Of a stretch of DNA of 64,000 nt, positions 26,371 through 34,368 are shown in pieces. The notes beneath the pieces are model-generated. The model was given only the letters and a program-made list of their open reading frames with translations, ran no database searches and had not been told where the DNA came from. Each line of letters begins with the position of its first letter. The stretch's first letter is position 1. The stretch comes from Pauljensenia sp902373545 (GTDB lineage Bacteria; Actinomycetota; Actinomycetes; Actinomycetales; Actinomycetaceae): contig NZ_JAPWAG010000009.1 in the NCBI RefSeq assembly GCF_041432775.1, forward strand, positions 24,674-88,673, in the 5' to 3' direction. The translations under genes were made by a program, and so were the position numbers.

Positions 26371-27224
26371 TACCGCTCACCGTTCCCAGGTTTCGTCTTC
26401 CTGATGACAAGACCCCTCCCACGCCGCGCGCGCAGGACGCGAGGGCGCGGCGAATACTGCCCTCCTGTGCGATACTCGTCGCGTGTGTGATTGGCACCGC
26501 ACTCGGCGCACGGTGGGCCGCTCAGATTCCTAGTTATTCGATCTGGCAGTTCGAACTAGCGTGGGTGTCACTCAACCTTGGAGCGACACTGCCGCACATT
26601 GTCGAGCGAAGCCTTCACGCGCTCTTCAGGCCGCGCCCACGATTCATGAATTCATCAATTGTGATTCCTGGGAGCTACGAGCAAATAGGGCTCGTTCTCA
26701 CGAGCTGTGTGACATGGTTGTCGGCCGCCTTCATGCTCGTCTGGGCCACGATGATGCATCAGCCGGTCTTCGCTGTCCTTACTGCGTCCGCAACCGCAGT
26801 ACTGGCCTTTTTCTTGTGCTCGCGTCGCCCGCTCGCGGATCTGCGGATAGCCTTCGGTGACCGGCAGACGACGACTCTGACTGAAGAGGGGATTCACTTT
26901 CACTTTCCACCCCTCCTGTCGACTGAGGAACACAAGCGAAACACGGAGGTGTGGGTTCACTGGAAGGACCATCTCGCCATCGGCTCGGTAGACGACGTGA
27001 ATATTCTGTTTTCCGGTGATCTCACCCATCAGGGACGTTGGACGATCTCCTCTCACCATCTCGGGCTGCCCTACACGGGCCTCGATGCCCTCATGCGTCA
27101 CTTCGGCGCGCACCCCGAGGACCGTCCCCTCCTGTCCTCGCCCGAAGGAGTCACCCTGGTAGCGCGCATCCTCAAGGATGCCCGCGCACGCCTGGCAGGA
27201 GGCGCAGAGGAAGGGGCCGACTAG
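26367..27224 (+). CDS. Putative cognate immunity membrane protein
   Basis: The 285-residue paralogue of the gene at 23255 has the same plan: basic Pro-rich start, about four membrane helices and a conserved soluble C-terminal domain. Compared with the left copy, two blocks covering the helices (about residues 26-90 and 110-152) have diverged, while the segment RPRPRFMNSS...YEQIGLVLT and the C-terminal domain are almost unchanged. That mosaic pattern fits specificity-determining membrane helices. GTG 26367 overlaps the effector stop. Confidence 0.75.
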   Translation: MIPLTVPRFRLPDDKTPPTPRAQDARARRILPSCAILVACVIGTALGARWAAQIPSYSIWQFELAWVSLNLGATLPHIVERSLHALFRPRPRFMNSSIVIPGSYEQIGLVLTSCVTWLSAAFMLVWATMMHQPVFAVLTASATAVLAFFLCSRRPLADLRIAFGDRQTTTLTEEGIHFHFPPLLSTEEHKRNTEVWVHWKDHLAIGSVDDVNILFSGDLTHQGRWTISSHHLGLPYTGLDALMRHFGAHPEDRPLLSSPEGVTLVARILKDARARLAGGAEEGAD

Positions 27225-27307
27225 CCACGCATGGCCCGCGGCCCGTCACAGCGCGGGGCTCGAGGGCCACGGACCACGGTGTGGGCGCCGGAGACGCACG
27301 CGAAGAC

Positions 27308-27362
27308 ACGAGGCCGTGGCTGGCTATCGGGTCTCAGCCGAGCGAGCGGGCCACGGCCTCGT
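27308..27362 (-). terminator. Inverted pair of the recurrent 12-mer
   Basis: ACGAGGCCGTGG (27308-27319) and CCACGGCCTCGT (27351-27362) face each other across 31 bp, just past the stop of the DUF364-type gene (27370). The flanking C and G extend the stem to 13 bp. The left duplication copy keeps only one half (ACGAGGCCATGG at 24196). Confidence 0.6.
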
Positions 27363-27369
27363 TCTCGGG

Positions 27370-28131
27370 TCACGCTCGGCTGAGCTGGACTCGCATCCCG
27401 GCGTCATACATGCCCTGGGGGGTGAGCCCGGCGAGGCCATCTTCAAGGCGGTCGGGATGCGCGCTCGCGAAGGACATGACGGTCGTGGCGCCGGCCTGCA
27501 GGATCGCGGGGGACGCGGGTGCCGAGGGCCCGAGGACGACGGTGTGGGCCTCGGAAGCGAGCGCAAGGAGGCGCGGCATCGTCTTGTTGACGAACGCGGA
27601 GCCGGAGATGAAGACGTAGTCCATCTCGGGGAGCAGGTATTCGCACGCGGAGTCGGGGTAGTCGCCCTCGAGGACGTTGCGTTCGAGGATGGTGAGCTCG
27701 GCGGCGTCGGGCATAGCAGCGGGCGCGAAGGGGAAGTGGCCGATGACGGCGACTCGTTTGCCGGCGACGAGGGGCGCGTAGGGGTGGAAGGTGCGTGCCC
27801 AGTTGTTTTCTTCGCAGGGGCGGAATCCGTGGGCGAGGGCGCGTACTGGGTGGGAGTGGTAGGCGTTGACAGCTGCCATGCCGATGCCGGCGTCTTCGAA
27901 GTTCCAGGATTTGGCCAGGGCGGCAACGTCGCGCAGGGGGCGGCCGACGAGGTCGGAGGGATCGTCAGTGAAACGGGGACGGGATTGGACGTTCATCCCG
28001 AAGGCCATGCCAACGCCGTTGTCGCTGGTGGCAACACGGCGCCACTTGCCGTCGGTGTGGATCTGGGCGACGGTGATGTCGGCGGGGATCTCGTCGATGA
28101 GCTGGTCGTACAGGTCCCAGGGGCTGGTCAT
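27370..28131 (-). CDS. DUF364/DUF4213-type protein (putative metal-chelate or Rossmann-like domain)
   Basis: The 253-residue protein matches the two-part family with an N-terminal DUF4213 domain and a C-terminal DUF364 domain. It shows NAYHSHPVRAL, VAVIGHFPFAP, YVFISGSAFVNKTMPRLL and VVLGPSAPASP, the last like a Rossmann-type ligand pocket. Such proteins often accompany metal or siderophore transport, but nothing nearby confirms that. I chose ATG 28131 because GGAGAT sits 4-5 bp before it; an upstream ATG at 28152 lies inside the preceding hairpin. The 3' third is duplicated at 24230. Confidence 0.8.
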   Translation of the reverse strand: MTSPWDLYDQLIDEIPADITVAQIHTDGKWRRVATSDNGVGMAFGMNVQSRPRFTDDPSDLVGRPLRDVAALAKSWNFEDAGIGMAAVNAYHSHPVRALAHGFRPCEENNWARTFHPYAPLVAGKRVAVIGHFPFAPAAMPDAAELTILERNVLEGDYPDSACEYLLPEMDYVFISGSAFVNKTMPRLLALASEAHTVVLGPSAPASPAILQAGATTVMSFASAHPDRLEDGLAGLTPQGMYDAGMRVQLSRA

Positions 28132-28153
28132 GGTATCTCCTGTGGGGCGCATG

Positions 28154-28188
28154 AGGAAGGGTCCGGCACTATTTGCCGGACCCTTCCT
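28154..28188 (-). terminator. Terminator of the rhomboid gene
   Basis: Perfect 15-bp arms AGGAAGGGTCCGGCA (28154-28168) and TGCCGGACCCTTCCT (28174-28188) with a 5-nt loop lie 47 bp beyond the rhomboid stop and 22 bp before the next start. Confidence 0.8.
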
Positions 28189-28235
28189 ATATTAGGTCAT
28201 CCTTAGATGCCATGCGCCTGACGACTGTTGACCCG

Positions 28236-29114
28236 TTACGCGCCGTGGGCCTCGAGTAGGACGCGGAACGCCAGCGCATTGACCGCAATCATGCCCGCGA
28301 TCATGCCGAGCGCTACGAGCGCCTGGTGCCGATTCTGCGCGGCTTCCGTGAGGCCCGGACGCGGGCGGGCCATGCGCACCAACACCCACGTGGCGCCCAC
28401 GCCGGCGATCGCCCCGCCGAGGTGCAGCTGCCACGCGACCGCACTGCCCAGAAAGCCGAACACCAGGTTGATGCCGAGCAACACCAGGATCGGCCTGGTG
28501 TCGGCGCCACCCAAGCGTTGCAGGACGAAAATCGCCCCGAAGAGGCCGAACACCCCCGCCGACGCACCCGCCGCCGACGCGAACGCGTACTGAGGCTGCA
28601 GCAAACACCAGGCGAGGATGAACGCCGATCCGCCGAGCGCGCTCACCAGATACACGATCAGGAAGCGCCACCACCCAAGAACAGGCTCAATCGAGCGACC
28701 CACCACGTACAGGGTCAGCATGTTGAACACGATGTGGAAGAACCCGATATGAACGAACGCCTGAGTCAGGATCATCCACGGGTGCGACGCGAGGAACGCG
28801 GGGACGAGTGCAAGTGACGCCCCCACGCTTGGCGCCAGCAAGGTCACCGCATATACGACGACGCAGATCGCCATCATCGCGTAGGTGACGACCGGCGCGC
28901 CGGCCGCCGCCGCGCGCGAGGCCTGGCGCGCCCAGCCGCGCTTGGATGACGTGCAGTCCACGCAGATCGAGCGCACCTCGGTGGGGATCGCGCAGTCCAC
29001 GCACATGGGCCGGTTGCAGCGCTTGCAGTAGTCGACGCTGCGCACGCCCGGGTGGCGCGGACAGTCGGGGGCGGCGCGCGGGTCAGAGCGCTGGCCGTAG
29101 CTCGGCATGCTCAT
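28236..29114 (-). CDS. Rhomboid-family intramembrane serine protease with zinc-ribbon N-terminus
   Basis: The 292-residue protein starts with a Cys-rich B-box-like zinc finger (CPRHPGVRSVDYCKRCNRPMC, then CxxC pairs up to ~54) and continues with six or seven membrane helices. Rhomboid signatures are present: HIGFFHIVFN (122-131), catalytic Ser185 in GASAGVFG and His231 in the later helix. These enzymes cut transmembrane substrates within the bilayer; the substrate is unknown. ATG 29114 is preceded by AGGGAA. Rhomboid and cyclophilin genes commonly lie by crgA in actinobacteria. Confidence 0.92.
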   Translation of the reverse strand: MSMPSYGQRSDPRAAPDCPRHPGVRSVDYCKRCNRPMCVDCAIPTEVRSICVDCTSSKRGWARQASRAAAAGAPVVTYAMMAICVVVYAVTLLAPSVGASLALVPAFLASHPWMILTQAFVHIGFFHIVFNMLTLYVVGRSIEPVLGWWRFLIVYLVSALGGSAFILAWCLLQPQYAFASAAGASAGVFGLFGAIFVLQRLGGADTRPILVLLGINLVFGFLGSAVAWQLHLGGAIAGVGATWVLVRMARPRPGLTEAAQNRHQALVALGMIAGMIAVNALAFRVLLEAHGA

Positions 29115-29142
29115 AGCTTCCCTTTCGGCAGGCGGGTAAGGG

Positions 29143-29204
29143 ACGAGGCCGGGGCGCACCATCCCGGTCACTGCACTGAGCAGCGGGGGCGGCCCCGGCC
29201 TCGT
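29143..29204 (-). terminator. Terminator with paired 12-mers after cyclophilin gene
   Basis: ACGAGGCCGGGG (29143-29154) and CCCCGGCCTCGT (29193-29204) form inverted arms separated by 38 bp between the cyclophilin and rhomboid genes. Confidence 0.6.
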
Positions 29205-29223
29205 CGATGATGAGGGGAGAGGG

Positions 29224-29745
29224 TCAGTCGACGATCTCGATCGAGTTGATGACCTGCTCCGTCACGGGGCGGTCCTGGAGGCCCGTGGGGGTCGTGGCGA
29301 TGGCGTCGACGACGCGCTTGGACTCCTCGTCGGCGACCTTACCGAAGATGGTGTGGTTGCCGAGCAGCCACGGGGTGGGGGCCACGGTGATGAAGAACTG
29401 GGAGCCGTTGGTGCCGCGGCCCATGCGCTTGCCGGCGTTGGCCATGGCGAGCAGGTAGGGCTCGTTGAAGTTCAGCTCGGGGTGGATCTCGTCGTTGAAC
29501 TGGTAGCCGGGGCCGCCGGTGCCGGTGCCGAGGGGGTCGCCGCCCTGGATCATGAAGCCGGGGATCACGCGGTGGAAGATGGTGCCGTCGTAGAGGGGAC
29601 GGGAGGTCTTCTGGCCGGTCGAAGGGTCGACCCATTCGCGCTCGCCCTTGGCCAGGGTCACGAAGTTGGTGACCGTGTTGGGGGCGTGGTTGGGGAACAG
29701 TTCGACGGTGATGTCGCCGGCGGAGGTGTGAAGAATAGCTTTCAT
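29224..29745 (-). CDS. ppiA: Cyclophilin-type peptidyl-prolyl cis-trans isomerase
   Basis: The 173-residue cytosolic cyclophilin catalyses proline isomerisation during folding. It has the family core FHRVIPGFMIQGGDPLGTGTGGPGY, with the catalytic arginine, and the segment GTNGSQFFITVAPTPWL. No signal peptide is present. Length is normal. Its position beside crgA and the kinase operon matches ppiA of mycobacteria. It is divergent from the helical protein gene at 29897. Confidence 0.95.
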   Translation of the reverse strand: MKAILHTSAGDITVELFPNHAPNTVTNFVTLAKGEREWVDPSTGQKTSRPLYDGTIFHRVIPGFMIQGGDPLGTGTGGPGYQFNDEIHPELNFNEPYLLAMANAGKRMGRGTNGSQFFITVAPTPWLLGNHTIFGKVADEESKRVVDAIATTPTGLQDRPVTEQVINSIEIVD

Positions 29746-29896
29746 GACTGTAATGGTCGCATCTTTTCCTGGTGGTTTCCTGACCGTCGTTCAGCTCACG
29801 CCCGCTAGTGGGCTGCACATCACAGGCGGATGTAGCACAATAGGACGTGAGTGGCGCATGTGCGCCCCCGTTAATGTGGACAGGATCGGAGACAAC

Positions 29897-30493
29897 ATGG
29901 CTACCTCGCCGACTTTCGATGCAGATAAGCTGCGTGCTACCTCTGAGCAGCTTCGCGACGCCGCCGCCGTTTACGCCGGGAAGGTTGCCGTTCGGGCTGC
30001 CGATCTGGCGAACCAGGGCGTTGATTGGGCCGCTCCCCGTGCCCAGGCTGCGCTGACCAGCGCGATCGAGCACGCGACCCCCGCAATTGAGAACGCCGCG
30101 GCTCGCGCGCAGGCCGCCGCCGCGCACGCCGGCCCCGCGATTGAGAACGCTCGCGAGCACCTGGTGGATGACTACCTGCCGCGCGCGTCCCTCGCTGTGA
30201 ACCAGGCGGGCGCCGCCCTGACCGCTCGCGGTTCGCTGTCTGATCGCGCTCGCCGCGCCTCCGAGGTGTCGGCTGTCGCTCTGACGACCCCGACCCGTAA
30301 GCGCCGCAAGTGCCGTTTCCTGCGCGCCTTCGGCCTGACCGCACTGGTCGGCGCCGCCGCCGGTGCGGGCTACATCCTCTGGAAGCGTTCGCAGCCGATC
30401 GAGGATCCGTGGGCCGAGGAGTACTGGGCCGATCTGGATACGGATTCCTTCGTGCCGGAGACGGACGCCGAGAAGGCTACCTTCGAGCACTGA
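29897..30493 (+). CDS. Ala-rich helical protein with one membrane segment
   Basis: The 198-residue protein is dominated by Ala-rich amphipathic helices (about 10-120), then a basic patch (TRKRRKCRFLR) and one membrane helix (about 148-168, ALVGAAAGAGYILWK). An acidic tail (DPWAEEYWADLDTDSF) follows. Similar apolipoprotein-like proteins occur widely in actinobacteria without a known role. RBS GGAGACAAC precedes ATG 29897. Confidence 0.8.
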   Translation: MATSPTFDADKLRATSEQLRDAAAVYAGKVAVRAADLANQGVDWAAPRAQAALTSAIEHATPAIENAAARAQAAAAHAGPAIENAREHLVDDYLPRASLAVNQAGAALTARGSLSDRARRASEVSAVALTTPTRKRRKCRFLRAFGLTALVGAAAGAGYILWKRSQPIEDPWAEEYWADLDTDSFVPETDAEKATFEH

Positions 30494-30518
30494 CGCTTCG
30501 AGGTTTTAGCTGCTTGGT

Positions 30519-30553
30519 GTGGGGGCCGCGACGCATTGCGTCGCGGCCCCCAC
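30519..30553 (+). terminator. Strong hairpin terminator
   Basis: A 17-bp perfect stem (GTGGGGGCCGCGACGCA and complement, 30519-30535/30537-30553) separates the rightward gene from the leftward membrane-protein array and can stop transcription from both sides. Confidence 0.8.
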
Positions 30554-30573
30554 CCGTTGCGTCGCACCGTGAT

Positions 30574-31002
30574 TCACAAGTTGCCAAACACGACGATGCA
30601 ATAGGCTCCGCCCATGATGAGCCAGAGCATCACGTTCAGGATTATCCCTTGCAGGCTCAACATTCTTTGCGTACGGGTCGTGGACGTGAACAGACGGATG
30701 CACCCCCAGAGGAAACCGATGACGGACAGGGCAATGAGAGTCAGGGCGAGCAGGAAAAACTCACCGAACAACTGCGTCCTCAGCATGCTGATCAGTACCA
30801 CGACGATGACTAATCCGGCTATGCCGCACCCAGGCGAGACCATGTCGACTACGCCCGCCCGTGACTGGCGCCGACAGGTTCCCGGGACTTGCGTGGCTGG
30901 CTGGGAGTGGCCGCCAGGATGCGGCTGCTGGCTCGCTTCAGCCCCCAATCGACCTGCGCGATACAGGTGGTGTGGACCCGCGGGCGTATTCGGAGCACTC
31001 AT
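30574..31002 (-). CDS. Small membrane protein, array member 1 (last)
   Basis: The 142-residue protein has a Pro/Gln/His-rich cytosolic start and three membrane helices. It carries the array's C-terminal signature as MLSLQGIILNVMLWLI, a form of GIxLNxxPxVI, and is the most diverged of the canonical members. RBS AAAGGTGAATC precedes ATG 31002. Function is unknown; general resemblance to DUF4190-type proteins is by layout only. Confidence 0.7.
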   Translation of the reverse strand: MSAPNTPAGPHHLYRAGRLGAEASQQPHPGGHSQPATQVPGTCRRQSRAGVVDMVSPGCGIAGLVIVVVLISMLRTQLFGEFFLLALTLIALSVIGFLWGCIRLFTSTTRTQRMLSLQGIILNVMLWLIMGGAYCIVVFGNL

Positions 31003-31098
31003 GATTCACCTTTCATTCAGCTACCGGCAGCGCTGCGCGCCCGCAGCAACGCTGAACGCCGACGGATCTGCCCCTAGCAGGCCGGGGCCGGGGCGGCG

Positions 31099-31563
31099 TC
31101 ACCCAATCCTCGTAGCCGTGTATACCTGGAGCAGCATATAACCAACGACAGCGATCACCCATGGCGCAGCGTTCAGGATGACTCCCCACCGACACCAGGA
31201 CTTCTGACGCTGCGTGATGCTCGACCCGTAGCCGACCAGCCCGCTCAGTCCTCCCACGAGATTGAGATGGAAGAGTAAACCCCCTCCCCACACGAAGGGG
31301 ACATAGAAAGCAAGAATCGCGAGTTCGGAATTCTTCCCGTCTAGTGACGCCAGATAGAGGAAGAATCCGACACAGATGAGCAGGGCGATCAGCACCCATC
31401 CCGCGATGCCACACCAGACGCCAATCTTGTCGTTTGCACGTAGTTTCACCAGCCGAGGGTCAAACCCCTGCCTCTGGTAGACACCCGGGTGGGGCATGCC
31501 GGGCTGGTAGGGCATACCCCCATAATTGCGTGGATCCACCCCGTTGGTATGCCATTGACTCAT
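31099..31563 (-). CDS. Small membrane protein, array member 2
   Basis: The 154-residue protein has a Gly/Pro/Tyr/Gln-rich start (GGMPYQPGMPHPGVYQRQG), three membrane helices and both array signatures: NLVGGLSGLVG and WGVILNAAPWVIAV. ATG 31563 has a clear RBS (AAGGGA); an upstream start would add a basic stretch unlike the other members. 96 bp lie between it and member 1. Confidence 0.72.
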   Translation of the reverse strand: MSQWHTNGVDPRNYGGMPYQPGMPHPGVYQRQGFDPRLVKLRANDKIGVWCGIAGWVLIALLICVGFFLYLASLDGKNSELAILAFYVPFVWGGGLLFHLNLVGGLSGLVGYGSSITQRQKSWCRWGVILNAAPWVIAVVGYMLLQVYTATRIG

Positions 31564-31648
31564 GTTTTTTCCCTTGCACCTAGCACGACGCTTCACGCGG
31601 CGGTGATGATCGCCTCATGAGGAGGAGCTTCGACGTTCTCCTCAAAGG

Positions 31649-32140
31649 CTACGACGGAATCAGCGGCAACACGAGCATGGCGACGAAGAAGATGACATGC
31701 GGGCTCGCGTTCAGGACGATTCCGAGCCAGTTCAGCTTCCACTTCGTCATCTTGTCCCCCGCGCGCACCAGCCCGGTGATCCCGCCGACCAGGTTCACGG
31801 GTATCAAGAAAATCGAGGCAAAGAGCGGGTAAAATCCGATGACTTCCTTGCCCGAGGGATCCGGGTCGGATTCGGTTGCGAGTATCGACAACCACATGAG
31901 CAGCACAGTCAGGCCGATAATCACCCAGCCGGCGATGCCCAGGCCAACGGACAGCTTGTTGACCCGCGGGGGCAACTGCGCATAGGGGCCGACCGCATAG
32001 GCCTGTGGATACCCCTGATAGGGCGCCGCACCCGGGTACGGGTTCGCCCCCTGCAGCGCAGGCTGTACGGGCATTCCCATCTGGGGAGCTCCCTGCGGCG
32101 CGGGCTGCCCCGCAGGCTGCTGACAATAAGGCGTGCTCAT
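31649..32140 (-). CDS. Small membrane protein, array member 3
   Basis: The 163-residue protein starts MSTPYCQQPAGQPAPQG, almost identical to member 11, then has a Pro/Gln-rich linker and three membrane helices with NLVGGITGLVRAGDK and WLGIVLNASPHVIFF. The start at ATG 32140 is fixed by GGAGGACTTG. Upstream lies a copy of the HAD-gene 3' end. Confidence 0.75.
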   Translation of the reverse strand: MSTPYCQQPAGQPAPQGAPQMGMPVQPALQGANPYPGAAPYQGYPQAYAVGPYAQLPPRVNKLSVGLGIAGWVIIGLTVLLMWLSILATESDPDPSGKEVIGFYPLFASIFLIPVNLVGGITGLVRAGDKMTKWKLNWLGIVLNASPHVIFFVAMLVLPLIPS

Positions 32141-32352
32141 CAAGTCCTCCTCTGTTGCACCGACATGCGGCAACGAGACTGTGAAGAACCCACACATCCC
32201 CCGTACCGAAAAGTCTTTCAAGAATTGAGATTAACGGTAAGTTCCTACCGGCGCAACGGACACTCACACGAGGAGAGCACGCAACACCTGGGCAACCCCG
32301 GCCTCGTTATTGGAGGGCGCCACGAGGCATGAGGCCTCCTCGCGTCACGCGA

Positions 32353-32718
32353 CTACACCATCCACGTCCAGGTGCCGACAATGATCCACGGCAACACATT
32401 GAGAAAGAGCGCGAGGCAGCTCTGCATGACCTCTCTGCGGGTGCGACACCGAAGGAGGTCGACGAAACCGACGAGAGCACCGATGACGTTAATGACGAAG
32501 AGCAAGAGAAGCACGAGGAAAATGGCAACGACGAAACCATAGTCTCGAAGCGTTGCCCCGTCTTCGTTCGTGGCCATAAGGATGTTGACGACACCCCAGA
32601 CGATCATACAGGCGATCAAAAGCCAGCCGCTGACCCCGCACGCCATGGACAGGGTCCACGTTCTGCGCGTACGCACCCGCCGAGCGGCGACAGACTCGCT
32701 ACCGTCGGAAGCTTCCAT
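32353..32718 (-). CDS. Small membrane protein, array member 4
   Basis: The 121-residue protein lacks the Pro/Gln-rich start and opens with a short charged segment (ASDGSESVAARRVRTRRT). Three membrane helices follow, with NVIGALVGFVDLLRC and LALFLNVLPWIIVG as the array signatures. ATG 32718 is preferred over GTG 32724. It is the shortest intact member. Confidence 0.68.
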   Translation of the reverse strand: MEASDGSESVAARRVRTRRTWTLSMACGVSGWLLIACMIVWGVVNILMATNEDGATLRDYGFVVAIFLVLLLLFVINVIGALVGFVDLLRCRTRREVMQSCLALFLNVLPWIIVGTWTWMV

Positions 32719-32863
32719 GAACACCCCTCACTCCGACAAGTATTTTAAGTACTTGAGATTAATGGAGAGGAGGCGCTCACGCAAGGAGGACGATCGGAAG
32801 CGCATCGTTCTCGACGACATTCTTACGACGCCTCAGTGACCCACTTGACAAACATCAGAGCGA

Positions 32864-33370
32864 TCATGAGGACGGTGAAAACACTGAGACGATAGCGTCG
32901 ATCATGGCAAGGACGGAGGGCAGGAGGAAGATGACGAGCGGTGCGACGCTCAGCCAGAAACCGATCCTGTTCATGATCAGCTGCTTGCGCGTCATCAGGC
33001 GTTTCTTCGCTGACGCGCCGGTAGCCAGGCCGCAGACGGCGAGGGGCAGCACGACAAGCGGGGTCCCAACCATCGGGATAATAGCGATCACACCCCCCGC
33101 GGAGGTACTCTCGCCGGTCGAATTCGCTATCATCAAGGCCGTCACGCCGATGATCAGGAGAATCGCCACCCAGGTCGCGATCCCGAAGAAGAAGGCAGCC
33201 GGGATCTTCTTCTTGCTTGCCTCAGTACCCACCCCGCCGTAGAGCTGTGGAATACCAACCGGGTAGGCGGGTCCTCCCGTCGGATTCCCCGGATACTGCG
33301 CTGCGTACGGCTGTGCGGGGCCCGCCTGCGGCACCCTGTCTCCATATTGCGTGTATCCGGGCGTGCTCAC
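32864..33370 (-). CDS. Small membrane protein, array member 5
   Basis: The 168-residue protein has a Pro/Tyr/Gln-rich start (STPGYTQYGDRVPQAG) and three membrane helices. The late signature is degenerate (IGFWLSVAPLVIFLL). I chose GTG 33370: GGAGGA lies 4 bp before it, and the next residues STPGYTQYG match member 6 and parallel STPY in members 3 and 11. An ATG four codons upstream overlaps that RBS. Confidence 0.7.
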   Translation of the reverse strand: MSTPGYTQYGDRVPQAGPAQPYAAQYPGNPTGGPAYPVGIPQLYGGVGTEASKKKIPAAFFFGIATWVAILLIIGVTALMIANSTGESTSAGGVIAIIPMVGTPLVVLPLAVCGLATGASAKKRLMTRKQLIMNRIGFWLSVAPLVIFLLPSVLAMIDAIVSVFSPSS

Positions 33371-33466
33371 AGGGTCCTCCATCCAGCGGGTATTTCAAGA
33401 ATTAAAACTAACGGTAAGTTCCTACCAGCGCAACTAACAGCTACACCAGAAGCGCACGCTCACGAC

Positions 33467-33973
33467 CTACGACAAAAACGGCTCCACAATCATGGCGACC
33501 ATCTCCACAATCATGACGACCATGGTGACGAACATGATGGCGAAAAAGATGACGTACGGGCTCAGGTTGAGGATAATTCCCAGCCTGTTGAGCTTCCATT
33601 TCGCCGGCTTCTCCTTCGCTCTTGAGGACCCCACGGTGGCACCGATGAGGTTCAACGGACCGCCGAAGCACATCACAAAAAGAGGATAGAAGCCGCCAAT
33701 ATCCGCCTGGCTCGCGGACACATCCGGCGAGTGCGTCATTCTCCACGCATCCAGCACTAACAGCGCGATGAACACCCATACACCAATTCCACAGACGAGG
33801 GAGACGCAGTTAACCCGCACTTTCACAGGCCCTTGAGGTACTGACACATAGCCCTGCACAAATCCCTGAGGTGCCGTCGAATACCCCTGCGGCACGGGCT
33901 GCGCGGGCGCTCCCGCCTGGGGAATTCCCTGCGGCGGCCTGTCTCCATATTGCGTGTATCCGGGCGTGCTCAC
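33467..33973 (-). CDS. Small membrane protein, array member 6
   Basis: The 168-residue protein shares the STPGYTQYGDR start with member 5, but its body is closest to member 9 (PQGYSTAPQGFVQGYV, LVLDAWR, NLIGATVGSSRAKEK, LGIILNLSPYVIFF). It is therefore a chimera of two other members, which suggests recombination within the array. The C-terminal end is an extra hydrophobic MVVMIVEMVAMIVE stretch. GTG 33973 has the same GGAGGA context as member 5. Confidence 0.72.
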   Translation of the reverse strand: MSTPGYTQYGDRPPQGIPQAGAPAQPVPQGYSTAPQGFVQGYVSVPQGPVKVRVNCVSLVCGIGVWVFIALLVLDAWRMTHSPDVSASQADIGGFYPLFVMCFGGPLNLIGATVGSSRAKEKPAKWKLNRLGIILNLSPYVIFFAIMFVTMVVMIVEMVAMIVEPFLS

Positions 33974-34090
33974 AGGATCCTCCATCCAGCGGGTATTTCA
34001 AGTATTGAGATTAACGGTAAGGTCCTACCCGCGCAACGGACACTCACCCGAGGAGAGCGCGCAACACCCCGGCTGCCCCACGTATGTCGG

Positions 34091-34347
34091 TCACCGCGTT
34101 TTCTGTCGTCCAGCAACAAACAACATGAGGCCGCAGAGTGCCAGCACCAACCCAAAAGGCACCACATCGAGGAGGACCATGACACCGAGCCAGGCAAGTC
34201 CATCTCCGCTGTCCCCATGATCGCCGGGAACGAACTCGATCCCCACACAGACAACGACCGACAACACCAGCCCTACCCCCGAGGAGCGGGAGTACCAACC
34301 TGCGTCGAGACGGCAGGAGCCGGTGAGGCGTCACCCACCACAGTCAT
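34091..34347 (-). pseudogene. Frameshifted small membrane protein, array member 7
   Basis: ATG 34347 has a good RBS (GAGGAG) and starts a short Pro/Ala-rich segment. The frame stops at a TAG just after a run of five G (plus-strand C run 34276-34280). One extra G would join it to a frame encoding two membrane helices (LVLSVVVCVGIEFVPG and VMVLLDVVPFGLVLALCGLM) that ends at 34091. Repaired length would be about 85 residues. It may be a pseudogene, a slippage-controlled gene or a sequencing error. Confidence 0.6.
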
Positions 34348-34368
34348 CGTCTACTCCTCACACATGCA

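Larger units (their letters stand above)
24521..27653. repeat. Segmental duplication, right (complete) copy
   Basis: Complete form of the block at 23084-24513. It carries a four-gene cassette in which every gene overlaps the next by 4 bp, then the 3' part of the DUF364-type gene. Similarity to the left copy is near-perfect in the last kilobase, broken only by an extra ~60 bp around 27320-27380. It is patchy within the helix-encoding part of the immunity gene. Confidence 0.9.

Noticed and set aside
24585..27224. Complete type VII secretion system
   Set aside because: Only effector-type and partner-type genes are present; no EccC/EssC ATPase, EccB, EccD or mycosin is in the window. Export is therefore inferred, not seen.
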